Source of the DNA: Pseudogymnoascus destructans
Lineage: Eukaryota; Ascomycota; Leotiomycetes; Thelebolales; Thelebolaceae
Assembly (NCBI RefSeq): GCF_001641265.1
Contig: NW_020167527.1
Coordinates: 1,404,441 to 1,468,440 of the forward strand
DNA: 64,000 nt
Direction: 5' to 3'
The first letter of the stretch is position 1. Every line of letters begins with the position of its first letter. Below, in pieces: positions 11,325-22,529 of the stretch. The position numbers and the translations under genes are program-made. Under the pieces are notes generated by a model. It made no database searches, was not told where the DNA came from, and saw only the letters and a program-made list of their open reading frames with translations.

Positions 11325-12750
11325 CCAGCTGTAATGGTGGGTGCACCAGATATGAGAATCTAGCCACCCAAGGAAGGGATGAATTTACTAAGACAACACA
11401 CTGTCTTAGGAAACAGAGCCAAAGGGTTGTAGCTTAGTGTTACGACGGAACAAGAAGGCTGGCCAACTACAGGACAGGAAGGAGGGAGGTCGCATGAGAC
11501 CGGCCCTGGTACCTGGAGGGGCAGCGGGGAATAGTAGTTCCGAAAGTATCACGTGACGGACTCGCAGGATGATGAGAAGAGTCCTAAGAGTCCAGGACTC
11601 CGAGGACTCGAGTGAGTTCCCAGGAGTCCACTAGGCACGTGATGGACTCGCAGGATGATGAGAAGAGTCCTAAGAGTCCAGGACTCCGAGGACTCGAGTG
11701 AGTTCCCAAGAGTCCACTAGGCACGACGCCACTATATAAGTAGATAGTATTTCCTTAGATAGGAGCTTCGTGCTCAACTCAATACAGTATTTGTTATATA
11801 CTAGTAACGTGTTACTTGAAGCCTTTGTGTCTGATCCCCTGCCTCCTCTGATAAGTAAACCTTTACGCAAGAGAACCTCTGTGTCTTCTATCGTTTAGAA
11901 GTCAGCGTTACACTTAGACTATTCCACAACGCAGCAATCAGGTGTGTGATATAGTGAAGTGGTTCAGACAAGTTGCAACAAATGTTGAGTCTGGGAACTC
12001 AGGGGTAAGTCAGAGGTTAACACCTCACTGACTTTTCAGAAACAAGGAGTAACAAGATGAATGCTTGGAAGCTTGGAAAAGACGTGGAAGTATGTGATAG
12101 TCGATTTACTGTATTGCCTGCTTGCCCTTTCTTAAGGAAAGGGCAATCCTATTGATGCCAAAGGAGTGTAGTTCTCTCATTTTCCATGACTTTCCATGAC
12201 TAACCAGGCTTGGTAAATGTATTAGAAATCAAGTGCGACCCACAACTAGCTTGCTAATCATGTAGTGAACGTAAGAGAATCCCATAGAACCATCTCTTGG
12301 GTTCCTAGCCTATAGGAAGTGAAAAGGAGGTCCAAGGTCAGAGTACCTATAGACAAATTATGTCATAACTTAACCAATCTTGTGGGTAACTAAGTAGCGA
12401 TGACGTGTAATGAATCATAGAGGGTTGTAGAAGCTTCTAGAGCTATCGTTCATGTTCCTAGGCCACTAGTTGGTAGAGATATGCCATGTGGTAGTATTGG
12501 CCCACCCCCTTAAGGAGGAGATTTTCTTAATAACTTGTTCAATGAGTGTCCAAATGATATGCCGTGATGTATGTAGCATAAACAGATGTAGTAGAAGAGT
12601 TTGCAGCAATCGTTGAGTAGTATTGCTTCTGTTGTTGGTGTGATAAGCCAAGATATGTATGGTGACTTGTAGGTTTGAGGAGGAGATTTCTAAGTTTGCT
12701 CTTGAGTTTGATAGCAAACTGAGTGCAACGAATGTCAGTATGACACCAGC
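11325..12750 (-). repeat. solo Ty3/gypsy LTR (A type) with nested solo LTR
   Basis: The LTR is 11330-12745 and is flanked by CCAGC (11325-11329 and 12746-12750). It is written here in reverse: TGTAATGG...TATGACA, matching the LTRs of the full-length element at 52277-58920. It is longer because a 475-bp element is inserted at 11438-11912, and it has a few small private insertions and substitutions. No internal region remains, so it is a recombined solo LTR. Confidence 0.88.
11433..11917. repeat. second-family solo LTR nested in the Ty3 LTR
   Basis: The element is 11438-11912 (475 bp), starts TGTTACGACGG, ends AGCGTTACA, and is flanked by CTTAG (11433-11437 and 11913-11917). It contains two tandem copies of an 86-bp unit (about 11550-11721) and a TATATAAG box near 11732. 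No copy of its internal region is present in the window. Confidence 0.85.
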
Positions 12751-12845
12751 TCATAGTAATAGCATATGAGAGTGCGAGTCAGAGGCTAAACGGATGCTAT
12801 CCTATAGGTCTACTACGAAGGATACAAAAAAGATGAAGAGAGGAA
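12746..12845 (-). pseudogene. 5' part of the caspase-like gene, separated by the solo LTR
   Basis: This stretch continues the caspase-like gene across the solo LTR target site. On the minus strand it ends CATATGCTATTACTATGAGC before the insertion point. The same sequence occurs inverted at 18273-18395. Confidence 0.55.
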
Positions 12846-13582
12846 TCACCGTTTGGTCAATCTCCTTAAGTACCCGAAACGGGTCCGACTCGGCTAACCT
12901 GCCTTCACCCTCACCACGTGACCATGACTTGTCCGACTCAGATACCTTCCGTCACTGAAGGAGAGGAACCCCCGTTGGGTCAATCTCCTCAATGTAAGGA
13001 CAGTTCGAACCGAGGCTGACCTTCAAGTCTGCAGAAGTATCCGAAGTATAATGTGAAGACTTCGATACTCGAAGCAGTAGGACAAGGTATAGTAATTCAG
13101 GCTCCAAAGCATATACTTTATACCACAGGGGTCAAGCGGTGAGACTAACAGGTTGGCCAAGTGGTTCGACTCGAAGTAAGGGAATGCAAAGTAAGTTGAA
13201 GCAGGAGGAATTGCAAGAAGGCCAAGTAGTATATAATTTGCTAGCTAAAGATCAATAAGAGACATGAGCAATAAGTGCTTATATAACAGTAAAAATCCCT
13301 AGTGCCAAATAAGCGAAGGCACTAATTAACTGAACCCTAGCTAAGCGAGCCCTAGTGCAGCAAGCCAATAACAAGAGAGCCTAAGCCAGTAGTCAACATT
13401 TGGGCTGATCTAGGTCAGCAAGTGAAGCGAAGTGAGCGAAGTGAGCAAAGCAGGTGAAGTGAATGACATAGTGAAATAAGTACTAGAGACTAAAGCGAAT
13501 TGAAGGGTCGTGACACAAATATCGAAGGAGTGTCATGACACTCAAGTACCTGAAACGGGTCCGACTCGGCTAACCTGCCTTT
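12846..13582. other. non-coding stretch with a 38-bp direct repeat
   Basis: No gene is visible. Positions 12868-12905 and 13544-13581 are a 38-bp direct repeat with one mismatch (core GAAACGGGTCCGACTCGGCT). The second copy abuts the truncation point of the Ty3 copy. A GAAGTGAGC-like short repeat lies near 13430-13470. Confidence 0.55.
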
Positions 13583-16500
13583 ATGTCAGCACGGGGGAGT
13601 GCTGATTCAAAACATATAGCAGCCTCAGACACAGTCACAGCTGCTATTCCTGAAAAACTTGAAAAATCCCCACCAGGCACAACTTCAACTGAGACTACAA
13701 CTTCTCCCCTAGACAACAAAGATGTGTCGATGGTGCTTTCTCAGAGTTTCACACACCTGTTAATCCCTATTCAACTCCATTTCAAACAACAGGTGTTATC
13801 TACAAGGGCTATGATAGACTCAGGGGCAACAGGCAACTTTATATCTCAAGACCTCATCTTGACACACCAGTTACCTACAATTCCCAAACGCACTCCAGAG
13901 TTGCTCCGAGTCATTGATGGAACTCCTATCAGTTCAGGTTCCATTACCTGCAACTCCCCAGTACTCAAACTTAAGATTCCCCTAGGAAAATCAACATTTT
14001 CAGACACCATCTCTTTAGATGTTATACCAATGAAGTACCCAGTCATCCTAGGTCTTCCATGGCTTCAAAGGCATGATCCAACTATCAATTGGAAGCATTT
14101 ATCGCTTGGGTTTAGCTCAAATCCTGAGCTCAATACTGAAAAAACCCTTCAAGCCTCAGTTACCCCTATTCAGGTCCAAGACTCAGACTTGTCCCAGATC
14201 AAGGATTTTGACCAAACTATGGACGATATATCATCTCTGATATGGGTTAAACCTTTCCAACCTGTCCTGGAGATAGCAGCTACTTCAGATTTGGAGAAAT
14301 CATCTCAGGAGGTCATTTTGCCTTTAGCATACCAAGACTACCAACATCTTTTTGACAAGGCAAAGGCATCAATTCTGCCAAAGCACCAGCCTTATGACCA
14401 TGAGATACCACTCGCAGAAGGCTCAATGCCTCCCTACGGCCCTATCTACTCTCTATCTGAATTAGAGCTGAAAACTCTCAGAGAATACCTAGATGAGAAC
14501 CTTAGTTCTGGCTTTATCAGACCTTCTTCCTCACCAGCAGGAGCTCCCATTCTCTTTGTCAAGAAGAAAAATGGCTCCTTGCGTCTCTGTGTTGATTATA
14601 GGGGCCTTAATGCAGTCACTGTTAAAAACAGATATGCTTTACCCCTTATCCCTGAGCTCATGGATAGGCTCTCTTCAGCAAGGATCTTTACCAAGTTAGA
14701 TCTCAGGGGAGCTTATAACAGGTGATGAGTGGAAGACAGCATTCAGAACACGCTATGGTCATTTTGAATACCAGGTAATGCCTTTTGGGCTTGCCAATGC
14801 ACCTGCTTCTTTCCAAGCTCTCATGAATGATATTCTAAGACCTTACTTGGATATCTTTGTTGTTGTCTACTTAGATGACATTCTTATATACTCTTTAGAC
14901 ACTCAAGAGCATGTTCTACATGTTAGACAAGTCTTAGAGAAGCTATCTCAAGCACAACTCTTTTGCAAACTTGAGAAATGTCTTTTCCATATGTCTCAAG
15001 TTGATTTCTTGGGACATAGAATTTCAACAGAAGGCATTCAGATGGATCCTGAAAAGACAAAAGCAGTACAAACGTGGCCTATTCCTTCCAGCATTAAAGA
15101 GGTTCAGTCTTTCCTTGGGGTTGCCAACTATTACAGGAGGTTTATACCAAGATATACATCCTTGGCTTTACCCCTTACTCAATTACTTCACAAGGACACT
15201 TTGTATCACTGGGATAAGACACAGCAAGATGCTTTCGATGCTCTTAAAGGAGAATTCAAAGAAGGAAAATGTTACTACACTTTAACCCCTTGAAACTTGC
15301 CACTCTTGAGACAGATGCCTCAGATTTTCCTATTTCTGGAATCTTATACCAAGCTCCAAAGGACAAACAAGAAGAGCTACAGCCTGTGGCATTTTACTCA
15401 AGAAAGCTATCAGCAGCCGAACAAAACTATCCCATTACAGACAAGGAACTGCTTGCCATAGTATGTTCTCTAAAGCATTGGAGATGCTACCTTGAAGGGG
15501 CAAACTATCCTATCACTATTTACAGTGACCATTCAAATCTCTTGACCTTTACAACCACTAAACAGCTCAATCGACGACAAGCAAGGTGGTCTGAACAACT
15601 AGGAGGTTTTGACTTTGTTATAAAACATATCTCAGGGGCCAAGAATCAAAGAGCAGATCTCCTCTCAAGAAGACATGACTACCAAGATTCTGCTAAAACA
15701 AGCAATACAAAGGCCCTGCTAGACTCTACAAAGCTTATAGCAGCATCTTTAAGCAACCCTCGCACTACAGAGGACTTAGAGGGAAACTTATCCCCTCAAG
15801 ACCAAGTTGCCCCCATTACCTCTTCTCAGAAACCAGAGACCTTTAAAGACTAAACACCCTCAGCAACACTTCTTAAAGCATTCAAAGATGCTTACAACCA
15901 CGATCCCTTTGCCAAAAGAACTTTGGAATACCTCCAGAAGAAAGGCTTCTCTCTTGAGAAAGTTGGACTACGAAATTTCTCAAAAAATCAGCAAGGACTT
16001 CTCTTATTCAAGAGCTATATCTATGTCCCAAGGGATAAACGATTACAGCTACACCTCCTACACAGCTGCAGGGCACTTTGGCTTTGCAAAAACTTATGAA
16101 CTTCTAACAAGAAAGTTCTACTGGCCTAGTCTAAGGACTACTCTTCAAGACTATATATCTTCTTGCACTACTTGCAACTTGAACAAACCTACACGGCAAA
16201 AGCCCTATGGCCTCTTGCAGCCTCTACCTATACCAGAACGCCCATGGGACTCCATATCCATTGACTTTATAGTCAAGTTGCCTCCTTCTATCCCAAAAGG
16301 GGGTGCTACCCCTTATGACTCTATCCTTGTGGTGGTAGAAAGGCTCACAAAATGGCACACTTTGAGCCTTGCAATGAGACTATCACAGCTTCTGAACTTG
16401 CGTGGCTATTCCTCAAGGTGGTCTTTAAATATCATGGAATTCCTGGACACTGGATCTCAGATAGGGGAACAGTTTTCACTTCAAACTTTTTTAAGGAGTT

Positions 16501-18272
16501 CTCTAAACTCTTAAACATGGAACAACGCTTCTCTACAGCTTATCACCCTCAAACAGATGGCCAGACAGAGAGAGTCAACTCTGTACTTGAACAATATCTA
16601 AGAATTTATACACTATGCTCAAGACAACTGGGCAGATCTTCTCCATCTTGCAGAATTTGCTTACAACAACACTGTCTCTAACACCACAAAAGAGACACCT
16701 TTCTATGCAAACTATGGTTATCACCCTAGGTTTGAAGTGGCAGAACTTAATCGTCCTGAAAATCTCAAAAACCCTTCTGCTACTGAAAGAATCATCTACC
16801 TTAAGGACCTCCAGGACTATCTCAAGGTCCAAATACAGTGTGCACAAGACGAGCAGGCTCAGGCCTTTAACAGGGGGGTGGTTGCACCACAATTCAAAGT
16901 TGGTGATCAAGACTTTTTGTCTAGAAGACATATCACAACTACTAGACCATCAGACAAACTTGATACTAAAAGACTTGGACCCTTTAAGATCACAAGGACT
17001 ATTGGCAAGAATGCTTTCGAGCTTGCATTACCACCTACTTGGACTATCCATAATGTCTTCCATGCATCTCTCTTGTCTAAGGCACAAGAAAGTTCCTTAA
17101 GACCACTTCAGTCTCCTCCACCTCCTGTTCTGATTTTGGATCAACCAGAATATGAAGTAGAGTCTATCCTTGACAAAAAGACACTTAGAGGTCAGGACTA
17201 CTTCCTCGTTAAGTGGAAAGGCTATTCTACAAGTGACAACACTTGGGAACCTAAGAGAAATCTAAAAAATGTATCCAAGCTGATTCTAGAATTTCTTTCT
17301 AAGAAAGCCACCTGGCTAAAGGGCAAGCACACAGCTAACAAACGTCCTTAAGAGGGGTATCATGTCATACTGACATTTGTTGCACTCAATTTGCTGTCAA
17401 ACTCAAGAGCAAACTTAAAAATCTCCTCCTCAAACCTACAAGTCACTATACATATTTTGGCTTATCACACCAACAACAAGAGCAATACTACTCAACGATT
17501 GCTACAACCATCTATGATTCATTACACGTCATCGCTCCTTAGTTACTGGGCCGATATTACCACATAGCATATCTCTACAACCCTCTATGATTCATTACAT
17601 GACATCACTCATACTACCACATGACATATCTCTACCAACTAGAGGCCTAGGAGCATGAACGATAGCTCTAAAAGCTCCTACGAACCTCTATGATTCATTA
17701 CACGTCATCGCTCTTTAGTTACCCACAAGATTGGTTAAGTTATGACATAATTTGTCTATGACATAATTTGTCTATAGGGGTACTCTGACCTTGGACCTCC
17801 TTTTACTTCCTATAGGCTACGAACCTAAGAGATGGTTCTATGGGATTCTCTTACGTCGACTACAGTTACCAAGCCTGGTTAGTCATGGAAAGTCTTGGAA
17901 AATGAGAGAACTACACTCCTTTAGCATAAATAGGATTGCCCTTTCCTTAAGAAAGGGCAAGCAGACAATACAGTAAATCGACTATCACATACTTCCACGT
18001 CTTTTCCAAGCTTCCAAGCATTGATCTTGTTACTCCTTGTTTCTGAAAAGTCAGTGAGGTGCTAACCTCTGACTTATCCCTGAATTCTCAGACTCAACAT
18101 TTGTTACAACTTGTCTAAACCACTCCACTACATCATACACCTGATTGCTGCATTGTGGAATAGTCTAAGCTACGACCCTTTGGCTCTTTTTCCTAAGACA
18201 GTGTGTTGTCTTAGTAAAATCATCCCTTCCTTGGGTGGCTAGATTCTCACATCTGGTGCACCCACCATTACA
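13583..18272 (+). mobile_element. Ty3/gypsy element, 5'-truncated and decayed, with 3' LTR
   Basis: The pol-related sequence closely matches the intact element at 52277-58920 but starts only at the gag zinc-knuckle region (SARGSADSKH). The 5' LTR and most of gag are missing. It shows protease (DSGATG), reverse transcriptase (YLDD near 14870), RNase H (ETDASD), integrase and chromodomain (LVKWKGY) pieces. Breaks visible against the intact copy: a 17-bp deletion near 14720, a 1-bp deletion near 15268 (GGG to GG), Tyr to stop near 15853, a deletion near 16063, and small indels near 16352 and 16610. The polypurine tract GAGGGG lies near 17352 and the 3' LTR is 17363-18272. Confidence 0.9.
17363..18272 (+). 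repeat. 3' LTR of the decayed Ty3 element (B type, 910 bp)
   Basis: Begins TGTCATACTGAC and ends CACCATTACA. In the U3 part it differs from the A-type LTR: after CAACGATTGCT it carries a segment with three copies of CTATGATTCATTACA. It matches the solo LTR at 60170-61079 in length and structure. Confidence 0.88.
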
Positions 18273-18395
18273 TTCCTCTCTTCATCTTTTTTGTATCCTT
18301 CGTAGTAGACCTATAGGATAGCATCCGTTTAGCCTCTGACTCGCACTCTCATATGCTATTACTGTGAGCTGGGTGCCCTGTGTCCTTACAAGTAG
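18273..18395 (+). pseudogene. fragment of a second caspase-like gene copy
   Basis: About 120 bp that is the inverted counterpart of 12746-12845 plus 11300-11329. It reads CTGGGTGCCCTGTGTCCTTA on the plus strand and then stops matching. Only the sequence upstream of the His-Gly motif is present. Confidence 0.6.
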
Positions 18396-19020
18396 AGTGG
18401 GCTGTAACACTACTCCCCTTCCCTTCTAGCATTGTCTCAATCGCTTAAGTAGTTGGTGTGGTCTTTCTTCACTAGGTTAAGTTTGTCTTCCTCCTCTATT
18501 ATGCCTGCTGTTCATTTAACATATAAAGAACGTCATGTGCTTGCTAACCAAATTAAAGTACAAGGCATTGAAATGTTTCGTTGCACTAATTGTCAAGGTT
18601 CCTTAAAAAAAATGCTATGTCTCTGTAGCTTCGGCATCCGCTCGTTATAGGGAGTGTGTCAAATCGGGTTTAAAGTGCAATGTTCGAAATCTACCTATAA
18701 GTGACTAGGCTGCCATTAAGCGCGAAGAGTCCTAGGTTGCTAAAGCGCTTATGTAAACTACTGCTAAGTTGCATGAGATGCTAGCCCGTCCATCTCACCT
18801 AATGAAGTAACAACAATTTGTTCATACTTAGGCTAAGGAAATGTTATAGCGTGGTTTGGATAAACTTAGATGAGCTTGATGCTGTCGAAATAGAGGAGCG
18901 AGAAGCCCCTAAGGCTTCTACTTCCGTTATGTAGAGCTCTGTTCTTTTCGACCCCCTTGCTGCTTCTCCCGCATCTTAGGATCGCTAGTTAATGGATGTT
19001 AGCATTGATATTCCTCTAAT
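18396..19020 (+). mobile_element. fossil retroelement ORF with RIP-like stop codons
   Basis: Beginning at 18501 a frame reads MPAVHLTYKERHVLANQIKV and then FRCTNCQ, which resembles the small cysteine-containing ORF found in some fungal retroelements (recalled family pattern, not tested). After a frame change near 18610 the same protein continues with a second Cys pattern (ECVKSGLKCNV) and then many TAG codons at positions expected to be Gln or Trp. The TAG pattern fits C-to-T change in CpA on either strand. Confidence 0.5.
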
Positions 19021-19345
19021 AGGCTACGACTAATGTTCTGTGTAGTTTCTATGACTTGTCTGTAGGTTTATAACCTTTTCATTTTATCAAAAACTCTTCT
19101 TTACGTCCTACTAACTTCTGTCTAGGATTGCTTCGACCTTATATTCAATGATCTCATTCTCTAGCTAGAGTTACATGTTAGTCGCAGTTAGGGTGTTTCC
19201 TCTTGTTAGTTCTAACAATGAGACATGAAAAACTAGGTGTAGTCTAGAGTTCTTAGGTAGCTTTAGTCTGTAATTAACTAAGCTGACTTTGTTCTATATT
19301 TTGAATGGTCCTAATTTCTTGAAGTCTAACTTCGTACTTTTTAGG
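19021..19345 (-). mobile_element. fossil 3' pol fragment of another gypsy element
   Basis: On the minus strand, with stops, it reads DFKKLGPFKI, then LKLPKNSRLHLVFHVSLLEL, then NEIIEYKVEAILD. This is the integrase C-terminal/chromodomain linker region of a gypsy polyprotein. It differs clearly from the Ty3 family at 53182-57975, so it is a different and older element. Confidence 0.6.
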
Positions 19346-19583
19346 ATAGACATTGCCTAATCTTGTCTAATGTCTATCCCAAAAAGCGAAAACATACCTG
19401 TATTAGTGCTATAGAAAACCAAAATACCACTCGAACGAGAGGGGTGGGATATCGGGATGCGCTAGCTGTTCAACGAGTTGACGGACGAGTGCATATCCAT
19501 CACCATCAATTTAACCCTAAAGCATCTCCATCGTATGCAAATCAGTTTTCCCCAGCCGCATGCGCATCCCGAGCAAATCTCCC

Positions 19584-20446
19584 CTACTGGCCTTCAACCG
19601 AATTCTCTGCCTCCGATCGAGAAGACTGCGAGATTTTCTCAAGTTCTTCCCGCATCGGGCGCTCGTAGGTCGACATAATCCTGGGAATCATCGCTCTAAT
19701 CCGGCTGGTGCCCTCGATATTTGACATGCCGGACCGGAAAACTCCTGCTACCGAAATCGGAGTTGGCTTTTTATGCCATGGAGTGAGAAGGCGTAATACG
19801 GCAACGTACCTTTGCATTGTACCAAGGCATCGAGTTTGGCTTCGGCTTTGGCAAGGTCCCAACCAGCGTGGTCTATACAGCCTGCGATATACTTGTTGTA
19901 CCCCTTAACATACCGATGGCCTTGAAAGCGATTCGGCTCATCGAATAAGGCGTATCTACACACCAAGTGGAAGAATGCATCTATTAAATTTCGGTCATAT
20001 ATGTAGGCCTCAACGTCGACCTGACGGCAATCCGGCATATCGATATCCCAGAAATTCTTATACATCGTTGCCGCCCCCATAACTTGGTTCATGTGGTAGT
20101 CGATCGATTTTCGCATCAATACCAGAGCGTTGAAACTAAGCGGTTCACAAATATCACGGAATAGACCGATAATGGAGCCATGGAATGGTATGTTTTTCGC
20201 TGCTGAAACGTTCATAGGCCAGCTTGCCATGTATCCGCGCGCTTCTCTCTCGGCGGCCGTTTTCACCTGATGATAGGAGAGAGTTTTGTACGCTAGCTTC
20301 GGTAGCTCTTGTTGCAGTTCAGCAGTATCTTCGAGCTGTGATGAGTTGCTTTCCGGCTTCCTTGAGGGAAGCCCTGTTTCATCCGAATGTTCCATCGTCC
20401 AATTGTGATTCTGAGAGTTGATAGGTTGAAAGTCGATATGAGGAAG
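19584..20446 (-). pseudogene. 5'-truncated paralogue of the caspase-like gene
   Basis: Exons 19810-20446 and 19584-19744 with a 65-nt intron at exactly the position of the last intron of the gene at 9530. Shared landmarks are MGAATMYKNFWDIDMPDC (MGAATAYKSFWELDMPDC in the other), YALFDEP, and LDALVQCKG (LDSLVKYKG). The frame is intact over this whole part, including the frame-shifted position of the other copy, and it ends EAENSVEGQ-stop. Upstream there is an in-frame TAA at 20447-20449 and then A-rich sequence; the protease domain with His-Gly and Cys is absent. It could be a truncated gene starting at the ATG at 20395, or a pseudogene. Confidence 0.6.
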
Positions 20447-20449
20447 TTA

Positions 20450-21480
20450 AAAACCCGAAAATGCTATATTTTTAAAAAATATATTGCCAAAAGCAGAAAA
20501 AAGAAAGCAGAAAAAAAAAAGCAGAAAAAAGAATCCATCCCCTTCGTTTACAAAACCCACATTTCAAAATACCAAATGTCTAGTTGATACTACCAAGTCT
20601 CTCTAATCAGACGATGCTTTTGTTGCCTACTCAGGTACATTTTCGAGTTTGGCCACAGTTCTGTGATAGGGAGCTAGGGCGCTATCCTCACACCAACTTT
20701 TAGGCTTCGTCCAGTTCGAACACTCCGACTGAGACCTCGGACGTCCGCATCTTCCCATGAGGCCGGACTACCAGGTGGCAAAGCGGTAGAAGACACCTGT
20801 GTGGGAGGGGTACTTGCGTGTACTTGTCCCCATCGCCGCCGCGGAGGGGGGGAAGGAGTCACCCAGCACCATCAGCTGCTCGCCGAGCTTCGGAGCGCGA
20901 ATTCCCCGCCTGTGTCTGTGAAGAGCCAACCCCAACCCCCTCCTCCTCCGCAGTATCAGGCAAACCAACGCAAACCAACCCCGTGACAACGGAAAAGTGT
21001 GAGTGCTGGTTATGCTGCCTGTCTTTGCAAACACTTGCCTCGGGAGGGAAGGGTGAAGAGACCACGCACCAACCCCGTAGGGACTGGGAAAGGGGAGGAG
21101 GTTCCTTCACCTGTCATGAGTAAACCATTGGTGCGTCATCGATTACTGGTCTCGAAACCAGAGCAAGCAGAAAAACCAGGCTAGGTGGTGGGGTAAGGGG
21201 GATGTTTGTGTGTAGGAGTGGTATGCTGCCTCATCTTCCCAAGGAAAGTGTGAACAGGCAGGCGGATGGAATGGCATACTCGTCACCATTGCCGTCCCCT
21301 CCCGGCTCACCAGGAAGGCAAAACCCAACTTCCCCAACGGGTAAGATGACAGAAATAAGCCCACGCGGCGATGATACCCCTCCAAACGAGTCCTGAAGAG
21401 AGGGGAATTGGAAATCATGATGTACTAACTCACCGAGATGACTAGGGAATGGCAAACCCAATTCCACATTCCACCCCCAT
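20450..21480. other. no gene seen
   Basis: Begins with an A-rich stretch (about 20490-20540) and becomes GC-rich. ORFs here overlap on both strands and show no recognisable protein. Confidence 0.5.
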
Positions 21481-21483
21481 CAC

Positions 21484-21622
21484 CATCGTCATCCCCTTCA
21501 TCCCCGTCATCCCCGTCATCCCCGTCATCCACGTCATCCACGTCATCCCCGTCATCCCCGTCATCCCCGTCATCCCCGTCATCCCCGTCATCCACGTCAT
21601 CCACGTCATCCCCGTCATCCCT
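21484..21622 (+). repeat. 9-bp tandem repeat, CCCGTCATC/CACGTCATC
   Basis: About 15 copies of a 9-mer alternating between CCCGTCATC and CACGTCATC. The ORFs across it are repeat artefacts. Confidence 0.9.
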
Positions 21623-22218
21623 CCCCCCCCTGCCTGCCTGTCTGTGTGCCTGCCTACACTCCCTCCTCCCACACCCCCCCCAACACCCACTCGGCACCCC
21701 TCCCGCGGCAGACAGGTGGCAAACCCCCTCGTGTAATGTTGTGTAATCCCAACGACAGCGACAGCTGGTAAAAGAAAGGGCACGCAGGATACGGCATCAC
21801 ACCCTAGCTACCTAGCAGGACATGGTCTTTACTCTAATTGACACCGTACGCACTTGCGTGGGCGATAGGGTTAGGCAGTAGAGTTGCATAGCCTGGTATG
21901 CCGAGCTGAACGGGTGTCATCAGCCACGGGAGGGAGGAAGGCAGTGTGCACAAGGCTGCGCTGTGCTGGGAAGGACAACCCCAACGGTCACAAGAGGAGG
22001 TCGTCGGTGTCATATCATCACCTGGATATGATGTCGAAAGGGTGGTGTGCAGCCTAAACCCGCCAATCCTCAGCCGCACGCCACACCAGCGGGCCCCACG
22101 ACGGCCATCCATCCAGGCAGGCAGCCAGGCAGGCAGCGCAAAACATGGCAGGAGGTATGGCGACGTTGTTCACGCGGGCATTTATTCATCGAAAGGGGTG
22201 AGGGAAAAAATCCTTCAC
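21623..22218. other. no gene seen
   Basis: GC-rich sequence with a short CAGG-rich patch near 22113-22136. No supported gene. Confidence 0.5.
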
Positions 22219-22222
22219 GTCG

Positions 22223-22253
<31 letters not shown>

Positions 22254-22276
22254 CGTCGTTGTTGTCGTCGTCGTCG
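22219..22276 (+). repeat. GTT/GTC trinucleotide repeat
   Basis: About 19 trinucleotide units, first GTT then mixed GTC and GTT. Confidence 0.9.
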
Positions 22277-22389
22277 GTCTAACCTCCCTCCAACTTCTCT
22301 CACGATCAACGGGTTGGAAGCGCGCGCCGGTTTAGAGACCATTACCGCCTACCCTCCCCCGTAAGTACCTCTTTAGAACTTTGTAAATA

Positions 22390-22423
22390 GAAACAAAGAA
22401 ACAAAGAAACAAAGAAACAAAGA
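22390..22423 (+). repeat. GAAACAAA 8-bp repeat
   Basis: About four copies of an 8-bp unit. Confidence 0.8.
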
Positions 22424-22529
22424 AGCCAAAAATCCCTCACCACCAAAAAAACCCATCCTCCCGTCCAGCGTCTCCCCAAACCCCAAACCACTGCCAATAC
22501 ACCTCTCCCCTTCTTCTCGCATCGTGGCC

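Larger units (their letters stand above)
9530..11329 (-). pseudogene. caspase/legumain-like (clan CD) protein gene, broken
   Basis: Read on the minus strand, the coding pieces are about 11329-11209, 11074-10982, 10848-9926 and 9867-9530 (last intron 9868-9925). The N-terminal part has GRPVIILIFSHGKEG, with the His-Gly of a clan CD protease, then AGLCLVTTACYSGG, with the catalytic Cys. A downstream region follows that ends in a Ser/Pro-rich tail. Breaks: two LTR-like inserts of 129 and 128 bp (11080-11208 and 10854-10981), a TGA between RRRF and GSPFVTAL where a coding triplet is expected, and one extra base in an A4 run near 10325, after which the frame continues as KPGLDEQAKNVALHGS. The frame is otherwise kept across both inserts if one target duplication is removed each time. 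The 5' end is further interrupted by the solo LTR 11330-12745. Protease assignment rests on the two motifs; the C-terminal region is unknown to me. Confidence 0.7.

Noticed and set aside
12466..12754. Short minus-strand ORFs in the LTRs (also near 52891 and 58626)
   Set aside because: They lie within the U3 of Ty3 LTRs and recur with each LTR copy.
13583..14725. ATG at 13583 as a genuine start of a 380-residue protein
   Set aside because: It is a chance ATG at the point where a truncated Ty3 gag-pol begins.
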